Assembly: GCA_945902115.1 (NCBI GenBank)
Contig: CAMDLY010000006.1
Location: 1-64,000 of the forward strand
DNA from: Lishizhenia tianjinensis
GTDB taxonomy: Bacteria > Bacteroidota > Bacteroidia > Flavobacteriales_D > Crocinitomicaceae
Direction of reading: 5' to 3'
DNA: 64,000 nucleotides
Shown here: one piece after another, positions 37,697 through 46,100 of the stretch
Position numbering within the stretch: the first letter of the stretch is position 1
How the letters are laid out: each line of letters opens with the position of its first letter
Program-made: the position numbers and the translations under genes
Notes under the pieces: generated by a model
The model's input: the letters and a program-made list of their open reading frames with translations, nothing else
Database searches by the model: none
What the model was told of the DNA's origin: nothing

Positions 37697-38751
37697 TGAA
37701 AATTTGGTTTTTGTCGCTAGTATGGGTTCTCTTATTGACGGCTTGTTCTAACAATCAAGAAATCAGCCCTATTTCTGATGAAAAAAATATCTGTCGTTAC
37801 AGTAAATGGTTGCGTATTGAAGAATTCCCGGAGTATACGCGCTTAGACATAATCAATCCAGACGACAATAAACTCTTACATTCATTTAATATAGTAAAGG
37901 GTGCTGTTGTAACAGATTCTAAATTAGCTGTATTTTCATCAACACATATTGGAATGCTAGCGGAGTTGAATAGTTTATCTGATGTTGTAGCTGTTTCCGA
38001 TATTCGCTTTGTGTATAATGAACTGTTAATCAATAAGTATAATAATTCCAGACTTACCTCCTTTGACAGTGAAAATTCTTACAATCCAGAAAAACTAATT
38101 AAAACAGGAGCAAAAGTGATTGTACATAGCGCATTTTCAGGTCCATTTCCGAATCAGGATAAATTAATAAAACAAGGCATTCAGTGTCTAGCTAATTTTG
38201 ATTGGAAAGAAACTCATCCGTTGGGAAAAGCTGAGTGGATTCTCTTATTTGGATATTTGACAGGTAAATCTGACTTAGCGAAAGAAAAATTTAAAGCTAT
38301 AGAAACTGCCTACCTCTCTGAAGTTAAATTAGCCAAACGGACGGGTGTTACAGTGATTTCAGGGAATGTATACGGTGATTTTTGGGATACTCCAGCTGGG
38401 GAGAGTTACCACGCCAAATTAATCGAGGATGCAGGAGGTGCGTACATTTATGCCAATACCAAAGGGACGGGTAGTCTCTCGCTACAACTTGAAAAGGTTA
38501 TCTCTGACGGGCAAGCAGCGAAAATTTGGCTTAATCCTAGTTTTTCTTCAAAAGAAAAATTACTTGTTGCCAATCCCAAGGCCCAATTTATCGGAGCATT
38601 TAAAAATGGAAAAATATATTGCTATGCTCATGAGAAAAATAGGTTTTGGGAAATGAATGCGATTCAACCGCATTTGATTCTTCGCGATTACCGCCGTATT
38701 TTTGAGCAAGTAGATTTAGAAAATCTTCACTTTTACAAAGAGGTAAAATGA
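37696..38751 (+). CDS. ABC-transporter substrate-binding lipoprotein (BtuF/FecB-like)
   Basis: This 351-residue envelope lipoprotein has signal peptide [16 protein letters not shown] with Cys at residue 17. The mature part has the helical-hinge TroA/BtuF fold: STHIGMLAELNSLSDVVAVSD, a PEKLIKTGAKVIVHS strand-turn, and a C-terminal MNAIQPHLILRDY helix. Such proteins capture cobalamin, haem or ferric siderophores, and the ligand cannot be read from the sequence. ATG 37696 is used because the ORF-track start is an upstream TTG. It overlaps the permease gene by four bases. Confidence 0.88.
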   Translation: MKIWFLSLVWVLLLTACSNNQEISPISDEKNICRYSKWLRIEEFPEYTRLDIINPDDNKLLHSFNIVKGAVVTDSKLAVFSSTHIGMLAELNSLSDVVAVSDIRFVYNELLINKYNNSRLTSFDSENSYNPEKLIKTGAKVIVHSAFSGPFPNQDKLIKQGIQCLANFDWKETHPLGKAEWILLFGYLTGKSDLAKEKFKAIETAYLSEVKLAKRTGVTVISGNVYGDFWDTPAGESYHAKLIEDAGGAYIYANTKGTGSLSLQLEKVISDGQAAKIWLNPSFSSKEKLLVANPKAQFIGAFKNGKIYCYAHEKNRFWEMNAIQPHLILRDYRRIFEQVDLENLHFYKEVK

Positions 38752-39743
38752 AATATCGCATTTGGTTCTTGATAGCAATTACACTAAGTGTGGCCTTACC
38801 TCTCGCTTTATGGCTACATGCATCATCTGGAGATACCGCAGTTCCTTTTCAAGTTATGATTGATTCCCTCTGGAATTACAACCCAAATAATGTTGATGAG
38901 GTTATTTTTAGAGAATTTCGATTGAGCAGAACATTAACGGCCATGTTGGCTGGCTCAGCTCTTGCGTTAAGTGGTATGTTGATGCAAACCTTGTTTCAAA
39001 ATCCTCTGGCTGGCCCCTATATTTTAGGAATAAATTCCGGAGCGAGCCTTTTTGTAGCCTTACTTTTATTATCCGGTATTTCAATAGGTGGCGCGCAGAT
39101 AGGAATTGTTGGTTCTGCTTTACTTGGTGCACTTTTATCTAGTGCTTTCATGATTTTTCTATCTGGATTTCTGCGAAATCAAATTTCGTTATTACTTGCG
39201 GGAATGATGTTTGGAAGTTTTACCTCAGCAATTGTGGCAATTTTACAGCAAGTCAGTGGGGCAGAAGCGCTGAAAGCATTCACTATGTGGTCGATGGGTA
39301 CCTTGCAACAAGTTAGTTTCAACGAGTTGAGTATTTTTTCATTGGTGGTTATTTGTGGTATTTTGATATCCCTATTCATGGCAAAATACCTCAACGTTCT
39401 TGTATTAGGAGAAAAGCCCGCTCGGCTGCTGGGAGTGAATATTTTACGAACAAGGGTTCTTGTGTTGTTGGCGGTTTCTATTTTAGCTGGCGTCACCACG
39501 GCATTTTGTGGTCCGATTGCATTTGTGGGAATGGCTGTTCCAAATTTAACCCGTTTATTGGTAAAAACGCAACAACATCATCTGTTGATAAGTCTTAATC
39601 TTTTATTTGGCGCATTATTTCTTTTGTTGAGTGATGCACTTATCTTGCAGTGTTCGGAGATTATACCAATCCCCCTGAATGCATTTACCTCGCTTATTGG
39701 AGCCCCTTTTATTTTACTGATTTTATTACGACGGGTACGATGA
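38748..39743 (+). CDS. FecCD/BtuC-type ABC transporter permease
   Basis: This 331-residue integral membrane protein has about nine to ten hydrophobic segments and FecCD-family signatures: FREFRLSRTLTAMLAGSALALSG, QTLFQNPLAGPYILGINSGAS and the ATPase-contact loop CGPIAFVGMAVPNLTRLL. It is the pore of a vitamin B12, haem or siderophore importer. It is translationally coupled to its neighbours on both sides by ATGA overlaps. Confidence 0.93.
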   Translation: MKYRIWFLIAITLSVALPLALWLHASSGDTAVPFQVMIDSLWNYNPNNVDEVIFREFRLSRTLTAMLAGSALALSGMLMQTLFQNPLAGPYILGINSGASLFVALLLLSGISIGGAQIGIVGSALLGALLSSAFMIFLSGFLRNQISLLLAGMMFGSFTSAIVAILQQVSGAEALKAFTMWSMGTLQQVSFNELSIFSLVVICGILISLFMAKYLNVLVLGEKPARLLGVNILRTRVLVLLAVSILAGVTTAFCGPIAFVGMAVPNLTRLLVKTQQHHLLISLNLLFGALFLLLSDALILQCSEIIPIPLNAFTSLIGAPFILLILLRRVR

Positions 39744-40435
39744 TAGAAATAGAACATGCCATAATCGGACATAACCGGCCCTTAATTGAAATAGAGGACT
39801 TGACCCTGAAGAGTGGAAAAGTATATGCTGTTATCGGAAGAAATGGGGTAGGGAAGTCTACTTTCCTCAATTCAATTTTGGGATATGTACCCCTAATGTC
39901 TGGTAAGATTCTCTTGAACAGCAAAAATATACATACCCTAAAGCGCAATGAATTATCCAACAATGTGGCATTTGTTGCAAGTAAATTCGAAGGGGTAGAA
40001 TATTTACGTGTGAGGGAATATGTATCCTTAGGTAAATTTGCCAATAGTTCCTTTTTCGGTAAGCTCAATCCAGAGGACACGAACCATGTCGACTTGTTGA
40101 TGGAGGAGTTGTCAATCCTACATTTAGCAGATAAATTTACAGACAAAATTTCTGATGGAGAAAGACAGTTGGCAGCAGTAGCTAGGGCCTTAGCTCAAGA
40201 TACTCCAGTATTACTATTGGATGAACCCACCGCTTTTTTAGACTATAGTAATAAAAAGAGGATGATCGAAAAGTTAGTAAGGATTGCAACTGAGAAAAAT
40301 AAATGTATTTTACTTTCTACACATGAATTGGACTTGGCAATGGACAATTCTCTTCCCTTTTTAGCAGCACATCGCGGGATATTGGAGGTACTCCCTAGTT
40401 TACGAAAAGAAAATATCTCCGATTATTTCCACTAA
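39740..40435 (+). CDS. ABC transporter ATP-binding protein (BtuD/FecE-like)
   Basis: This 231-residue ATPase belongs to the adjacent FecCD importer. Walker A is GRNGVGKST (about residue 37). The ABC signature is the variant SDGERQLAAVARAL, Walker B is PVLLLDEPTAFLD, and the switch His is in STHELDLAM. ATG 39740 overlaps the permease stop. The ORF-track start at 39650 is 90 bases inside the permease gene and is rejected. It is the last gene of the phoH-purC-panB-btuFCD-like run. Confidence 0.92.
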   Translation: MIEIEHAIIGHNRPLIEIEDLTLKSGKVYAVIGRNGVGKSTFLNSILGYVPLMSGKILLNSKNIHTLKRNELSNNVAFVASKFEGVEYLRVREYVSLGKFANSSFFGKLNPEDTNHVDLLMEELSILHLADKFTDKISDGERQLAAVARALAQDTPVLLLDEPTAFLDYSNKKRMIEKLVRIATEKNKCILLSTHELDLAMDNSLPFLAAHRGILEVLPSLRKENISDYFH

Positions 40436-40513
40436 TTACGATCTTTCCCGTAAAACTTTCACAATAAAATCTATAGGATTCTCATAAAAGAGAAGATTTC
40501 ATTTGTCAATAAA

Positions 40514-40542
40514 CAAAAAAAGGCTGTTAATTTAACAGCCTT
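40514..40542 (-). terminator. Rho-independent terminator of rpmE2
   Basis: A perfect 11-bp inverted repeat (AAGGCTGTTAA / TTAACAGCCTT) reads into seven T on the reverse strand. It lies about 20 bases beyond the L31 stop. On the plus strand only a delayed T-run follows (after TTCTACATA), so it may also slow transcription from the ABC transporter operon. Confidence 0.88.
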
Positions 40543-40561
40543 CTACATATTTTTTTGGATA

Positions 40562-40819
40562 TTATTTATTCAAATGACGACCGTAACGGGTTTTGAATTT
40601 ATCAATTCTACCTGCAGTATCGACGAATTGAGCGATACCTGTAAAGAAAGGATGAGACTTATGAGAAATATCTAGCTTTACTAATGGATATTCATTACCA
40701 TCTTCCCAAGTGATATTTTCTTTTGTCGCAGCGCAAGATGGACAAACAAACGAGTAGCCATTTGACATATCTTTGAATACGACCATTCTGTAATCTTCTG
40801 GATGAATATCTTTTCTCAT
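40562..40819 (-). CDS. rpmE2: 50S ribosomal protein L31, type B
   Basis: This 85-residue L31 has the type B layout: the MRKDIHPEDYRMVVFKDMSNG start, the HPFFTG segment and the C-terminal VDTAGRIDKFKTRYG. Type B proteins normally lack the zinc-binding cysteines of type A. This one keeps a single CPSC pair at residues ~26-29, so it is a partial or intermediate zinc site. It is monocistronic, with its own promoter and terminator. Confidence 0.93.
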   Translation of the reverse strand: MRKDIHPEDYRMVVFKDMSNGYSFVCPSCAATKENITWEDGNEYPLVKLDISHKSHPFFTGIAQFVDTAGRIDKFKTRYGRHLNK

Positions 40820-40844
40820 GTTAAATCTATTTCAAATTGGATTG

Positions 40845-40874
40845 CAAATTTAGTGTTTTCTTTTGAAAATACAA
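40845..40874 (-). promoter_or_regulatory. Bacteroidota-type promoter of rpmE2
   Basis: On the reverse strand TTG (40872-40874), a 19-base spacer and TAAATTTG (40845-40852) match the consensus with optimal spacing. No Zur-like inverted repeat stands out between the box and the start codon. Confidence 0.78.
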
Positions 40875-40992
40875 GAGCTAAATAAATTTCATTACCATTT
40901 TTTCCGAATTTAAACATTTCATGGGTGAAAACTATTGCTTGAGAACGATTTTACAGCTAATTCTTCGCTTAATTTAACACCTTAGGAATACT

Positions 40993-41916
40993 ATGAAATT
41001 TGATAAGGCATACGCATTAGAAACTTTTTGTGCATTGTTTGGATTCGACTTTTTCGGAGATAAAGAGCATATGGTCTTGGGTATTAACGAGATTCACATG
41101 GTGGAAAATGGAGATATTGTATTTGTTGATCATCCTAAGTATTACGAAAAAGCCCTTTCTTCTGCTGCAACAACAATCATAATTGATAAAAAAGTCGATT
41201 GCCCAAAGGGAAAAGCACTCATCATACACGATAGACCATTTGATGCATTCAATACTATTACTAGGCATTTCATGCCACAGAGGAATGTCAATGATATGCC
41301 AAGTCAAACTGTAGAAGTTTCTGCACAAATTCACGCTAATGTCCAGTTAGGTAATAATGTGCGAATAGGTAAGAATTCAATTCTTTATTCTGGCGTAGTG
41401 ATTATGGATAATGTAACAATTGAGGACAATGTTATCATTGGAGCAAACTCAGTAATCGGTCACAATGCTTTTTATTACAAGAAAAAAATAGAGGGTTACG
41501 ATAGATTGCATACTTGTGGGAGGGTATTGATTGAGTCAGGTGTTGAAATTGGTGCACTTTGCTGTATTGATGCAGGAGTTACTGGAATGACGAAAATCGG
41601 AAGAGGAACGAAGATAGATAACCTAGTTCAAATTGGACATGATACTCAAATAGGTGAGCACTGTCTTTTCGCAGCGGGTGTCGGTATTGCAGGTTGCGTA
41701 CGTATAGCTTCTCATGTTACATTTTGGGGGCAGGTGGGTTGTGCAAGCGATGTGTCAATAGGAGAGGGAGTTACGGTCTTGGCACAGTCTGGAATTTCAA
41801 AAGACCTAGAACCAGGTAAAACATATTTTGGAAGCCCTTGTGGTGAGGTTAAGGAGAAATTTAAAGAAATGGCTGCATTGCGTATGTTACCAGAATTTAT
41901 AAAAGGAAAAAAATGA
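40993..41916 (+). CDS. LpxD-like UDP-3-O-acylglucosamine N-acyltransferase
   Basis: This 307-residue left-handed beta-helix acyltransferase resembles LpxD, which adds the N-linked acyl chain in lipid A synthesis. It has an N-terminal uridine-binding-type domain (~1-100), many hexapeptide repeats (~105-270) with the catalytic His in VQIGHDTQIGEH, and a short C-terminal helix. It is shorter than typical LpxD (about 340) and may be the second paralogue seen in some Flavobacteriales. I therefore do not assign lpxD itself. It is coupled to a PP2C phosphatase gene by an ATGA overlap. Confidence 0.8.
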   Translation: MKFDKAYALETFCALFGFDFFGDKEHMVLGINEIHMVENGDIVFVDHPKYYEKALSSAATTIIIDKKVDCPKGKALIIHDRPFDAFNTITRHFMPQRNVNDMPSQTVEVSAQIHANVQLGNNVRIGKNSILYSGVVIMDNVTIEDNVIIGANSVIGHNAFYYKKKIEGYDRLHTCGRVLIESGVEIGALCCIDAGVTGMTKIGRGTKIDNLVQIGHDTQIGEHCLFAAGVGIAGCVRIASHVTFWGQVGCASDVSIGEGVTVLAQSGISKDLEPGKTYFGSPCGEVKEKFKEMAALRMLPEFIKGKK

Positions 41917-43136
41917 TCATATCCAAGATTAAAGATGTGCATTATCAACTTGAGCTTAAAGACCATAAGCTCAATTCCTTATTGGAAATAACCAATGCGA
42001 TAAACCTCAATTTTCCTACGGAAAAATTACTTAAAATTTATGCCTTTATTTTAAAGGAACAGCTAGGATTTCGAAAATTTGTTCTGTTGCATGCAAACGA
42101 AAATTGGGATTGCATTGTAAAAGTTGGTTTTCGGGGAAAATTAGATTTCAATCATATTCAATTACACCTAAATAGAATTCGCGAAATTACCTTGGTTGAG
42201 AGTTCTAACTATTCCTTGCTAAAGGAATTTCAGGCAGTAATCCCGGTATTTCATCTCGAAAAACCATTGGCCTATTTATTAATTTCCTCTAATGTGCCGA
42301 GTGCCCAATTGGAAACAAGTCATTTTCATTTTACGCAGACACTTACCAATATTATTACGGTAGCCATTGAAAACAAACGCTTGGTCAAACAAAGTATTAT
42401 CAAGGAGCGAATATCTAAAGAATTAGAGGTGGCCTCTGAGATGCAGAAGTTATTGTTCCCTTCCGATTTACCAACGAACAGGAAAATGGATGTGACTGCA
42501 AGGTACATACCGAGGCACGCAATTGGTGGTGATTATTATGATTTCATTCCGCTAGGGGATGAGGAATACATAATTTGTATCGCAGATGTTTCAGGGAAAG
42601 GAATTAGTGCAGCACTGTTGATGGCAAATTTTCAAGCGACAATAAGAACCTTATTCAAATACCAACGGTTTGAGTTGCCCTTCATTATGGAAGAGCTCAA
42701 TAAAAAAGTTATGAAAAGCGCGAATGGCGAGAAGTTTATTACTTTTTTCCTCGCTCATTACAATGCGCATACCCGAAAACTAAAATATGTGAATGCTGGA
42801 CACAATCATCCAGTATTATGGCATGGTAAAAAAGCCACTTTATTGAAAGATGGTTGTATTGGCTTGGGGATGCTGGATGAATTACCCTACGTAAATATCG
42901 GCCGTATAGATTTATTGCCTAATACTACATTTGTTTTATATACAGATGGTGTTGTAGAATTAGAAAATGAAAAGGGAGAACAATTTGGTTTAGATCGCTT
43001 AATTAAAAACGTTCAATCGTACTCCCCTCTGGCGATGGAAGATATGAACAATATCATTCTTTCTAAATTAGATGACTGGCGAGGTAATTTAAATTTCGTG
43101 GATGATACGGCAATCTTAAGCTGTAAGTTTTTCTAA
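41913..43136 (+). CDS. PP2C/SpoIIE-type protein serine phosphatase with N-terminal GAF-like domain
   Basis: This 407-residue cytoplasmic protein has an N-terminal GAF-like sensor region (~20-165). A helical linker follows (ERISKELEVASEMQKLLFP), then a PPM-type phosphatase domain. The metal-binding acidic residues are in IGGDYYDFIPL, CIADVSGKG and VLYTDGVVEL, with a closing DDTAIL. RsbU-like proteins of this design control anti-sigma-factor partners. No kinase or STAS-domain partner lies nearby. It overlaps porU2 by four bases tail to tail. Confidence 0.9.
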   Translation: MIISKIKDVHYQLELKDHKLNSLLEITNAINLNFPTEKLLKIYAFILKEQLGFRKFVLLHANENWDCIVKVGFRGKLDFNHIQLHLNRIREITLVESSNYSLLKEFQAVIPVFHLEKPLAYLLISSNVPSAQLETSHFHFTQTLTNIITVAIENKRLVKQSIIKERISKELEVASEMQKLLFPSDLPTNRKMDVTARYIPRHAIGGDYYDFIPLGDEEYIICIADVSGKGISAALLMANFQATIRTLFKYQRFELPFIMEELNKKVMKSANGEKFITFFLAHYNAHTRKLKYVNAGHNHPVLWHGKKATLLKDGCIGLGMLDELPYVNIGRIDLLPNTTFVLYTDGVVELENEKGEQFGLDRLIKNVQSYSPLAMEDMNNIILSKLDDWRGNLNFVDDTAILSCKFF

Positions 43137-46100
43137 CGAATCAAATACATTTTTCCGAATCCATTTTTAAAATAATCATCAGCTCCTGATTCAAGCTGTT
43201 TAATTTCCTTGCCCCCGATTTGTGCTTTCACACGATATAAATAAACGCCATTCGCTACTAAATCACCAAAACGATCTCTGCCATCCCACGCAAAAGAGGA
43301 AATGTTTTTACCAATAAATACAGGCCCGAGTTCTGCTTCGTCTATTTCTCGAATAACTTTTCCGGTAACTGTGAAAATTTGGATTTGAAATTCATCAGGA
43401 ACCTCAGAACCCGTTAAGGTAAAAACAAATTTGGTTGATGTAGAAAATGGGTTAGGGTAATTGAGTAATTGTGTGATACTTGATTCGAGAATAATTTTGA
43501 ATGTAATGCGGTATTCCAAGTCGCCCGATAGATTACCACTTTTATCTGTCCCTTGCACAAGTAATTCGTATAACCCGTTTTGGGTGAGTTGAGTCGGGAA
43601 AACGATTTTAAATTTTTTGTTTTGCTCCGTGGCAGGAGTCCATTGCATGATGGAATTCCCTTGATTATCGATGAAAGGAATGCGCACTTGATTTCCGTCA
43701 GGATATTTCAAATACACCCCAAATCTTGAGGTATCCGAATCTTCACTCATGATTAAAAAGGGATTTTCATCTTTTAACGTAATCAATATCTCACTGGTAG
43801 GTGAGACGATATCCTCATTCATAATTCTTCTACCATCGAAGCTAACGTCTAAAAGCGGATTTATCTCTTCAGCTTTCACGACGAACGGTAATTGCAGGAT
43901 GTTGTTGATATGCGTGAGTTCTGGCTGGTCTAGGAGGGTTTGTGTTAAATCTTCGTATGGATTGACTACCATGCATAAGTAATTTAATCCAACTAAATCT
44001 TTGGTGTCAAATTCAATAGAGTCTTTTAATAGGCCATTCACACGCAAAGAATCTTGTCTTGGATAGAATATGTCATGTTTTTGTTGATTTGCATCTAGAA
44101 TATAATAGTCCACTAAAAGGGAATCCATGGCAAGAGAACTGATATTTTTTATTCCGATACTAAAAATTCCTTTTTGTCCTTCTTGCAAGGTGTCATTTGC
44201 TTGTATGCCGTATGATATTTCATTTCCATCAATGGCTGCTTCAGGAAGCGGTGAATATAAAATATGCCAATTTTTTATCTGCGAAGGTGTTTGAGATACA
44301 TCATCTTTATATACTGCCTTGAGTTTGAGATAAGGATAGATGGAAGCATCGAGTTGACCAGTTAAGTTGAACAGTGAGTCACCGGAGGGCACTAATGTGT
44401 CGATAGAAAATTGGTAAGAACCGAAGGTATTGTATGCATCTATTTTAATTCGTGTACTGTCTGAAGAATTCAATTCCAAGGGTGAATGATTCCAGAAAAA
44501 AGACTTCCATTCTGCCGCAGGGCCAATTAATGGACTTGTTTCATTTCCGATTAATTCTAATCCAGTTATAACCGCATCAATGGAAATATCCTCATTATTT
44601 TGTGAAAACACTTCAAGTGCAAAACTTGGATCGCCTTTTCTCGTTAAGAATATAAATGGTCTGTTCGGTCTATTTGCCCCCGCATAGATACTATCGGATC
44701 CTAAACTTTGAAAAAGTGAGTATATTTCCGGTCCATAGCCATAGGCATTCCACCAATCGTATCTTGTGGTTAGCGGGGTGTAAATCAAAATATAATCCCC
44801 GTTGACTGTTTTATTTTCAATCAACGAAATCATGGAATCAATATGAACAGGATTGTCCTGATGGAAGGTAAAGAATCCCATTGGCCTTGGTTCGCATGCA
44901 CCATTATCATTCGCATTACCATAATTATTAGTTGGATTTGCAACTGTTCCGTCTGAATAAGTGTAGCGTGTTTTCCTCGCTGTCAAGGTAGAGCGATCAA
45001 TTATACCTACATGGAATTTGGGTGTAAAATTACACACGTTATATTCTTGCTGAATACCATTAAGCGTCCACTCATTGTAGAGATGTCCAGGGGCACTATA
45101 TATAGCATTGGCAAGACAGGTTATCTCAGCTGAAATAGGTTGAAATAGGCGGTAACCGGTATTCTCATCCAATGAAATTCCAAGAAAGTTATTCTCAGTA
45201 AATTGATGTAAATCTGCTTGTCCCCATCCTTCTTTGGATGGTATATACTGAAATGAACGATTTTTCCACTGATTTTGGCCATTTACTTTTACACGCCAGT
45301 AATAAACCGTACTGTCGGAAAGAATTAAAGAGTCCGTTTGACCAGCAGAGTTCATCCATTGGTTGTAGGGGACCTGCTTAAGCCCACCATTTCCACTTAC
45401 AAGAGCAGATTTCTTGAAACCACTAGAAAAATTATGATTCGTATCAATTTCAAAACGATAAGTCGTGAACGTTGCAAGGGGATTTATGGTTGATGCGTAA
45501 AGAGTGACCTTTTTGTCGGGGACTACTGCGAAATTACTCGGGCTGATAGGCTCGATACCCTCGATGTCAATAAAAAAGCTCTTGATGACTTGATTGTTGG
45601 TAATTTCATCATATTGCTCAGGCACTATGGAAGGAATATCTACATTAACTTGAAACTTGTTAAGACCAATTCCTATTGTGGGTTGAAAAGCTACCTTAAA
45701 TTGTAAATTTTTCTCGTAGTCCAATCCATCTATGGGATAAAAGTAGATAGAGTCTGTCAAACTTCCTGGAAAGTCTCGTGTAATTTGAACAGTAAACGTA
45801 TCGACAATACTTTTTCCTAAATTTCTCAAGGTTATATTAATTTCAATGGAGTCTGTGGCCAATGAAATATTGCTAGGTCCAAAAAAAACTCTCGATTCCG
45901 TAAGTTCTACTTCAGGTTTATTATGATAATTAACCTTGAGCATAGGATCGCCATTCAAAGTCATTTGACAAAATGTTGCTTCAGACGACAATGAAGAAGA
46001 GCTTGTTAAATTGGAGTCGATGGTTTGTTGAATGTGTTCTGCAATAGTTCCGCCGTAATTATACTTTGAGAACTGCTTGTAAAATGACCTACTGTAACCA

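Noticed and set aside
39709-40146. 145-residue reverse-strand ORF over the ABC ATPase gene
   Set aside because: The plus-strand frame shows complete ATPase motifs, so this is an antisense shadow.
40436-40561. Possible small gene between the ABC ATPase and L31 genes
   Set aside because: Apart from the L31 terminator the gap is AT-rich, with no ORF having a plausible start and stop or any other recognisable feature.
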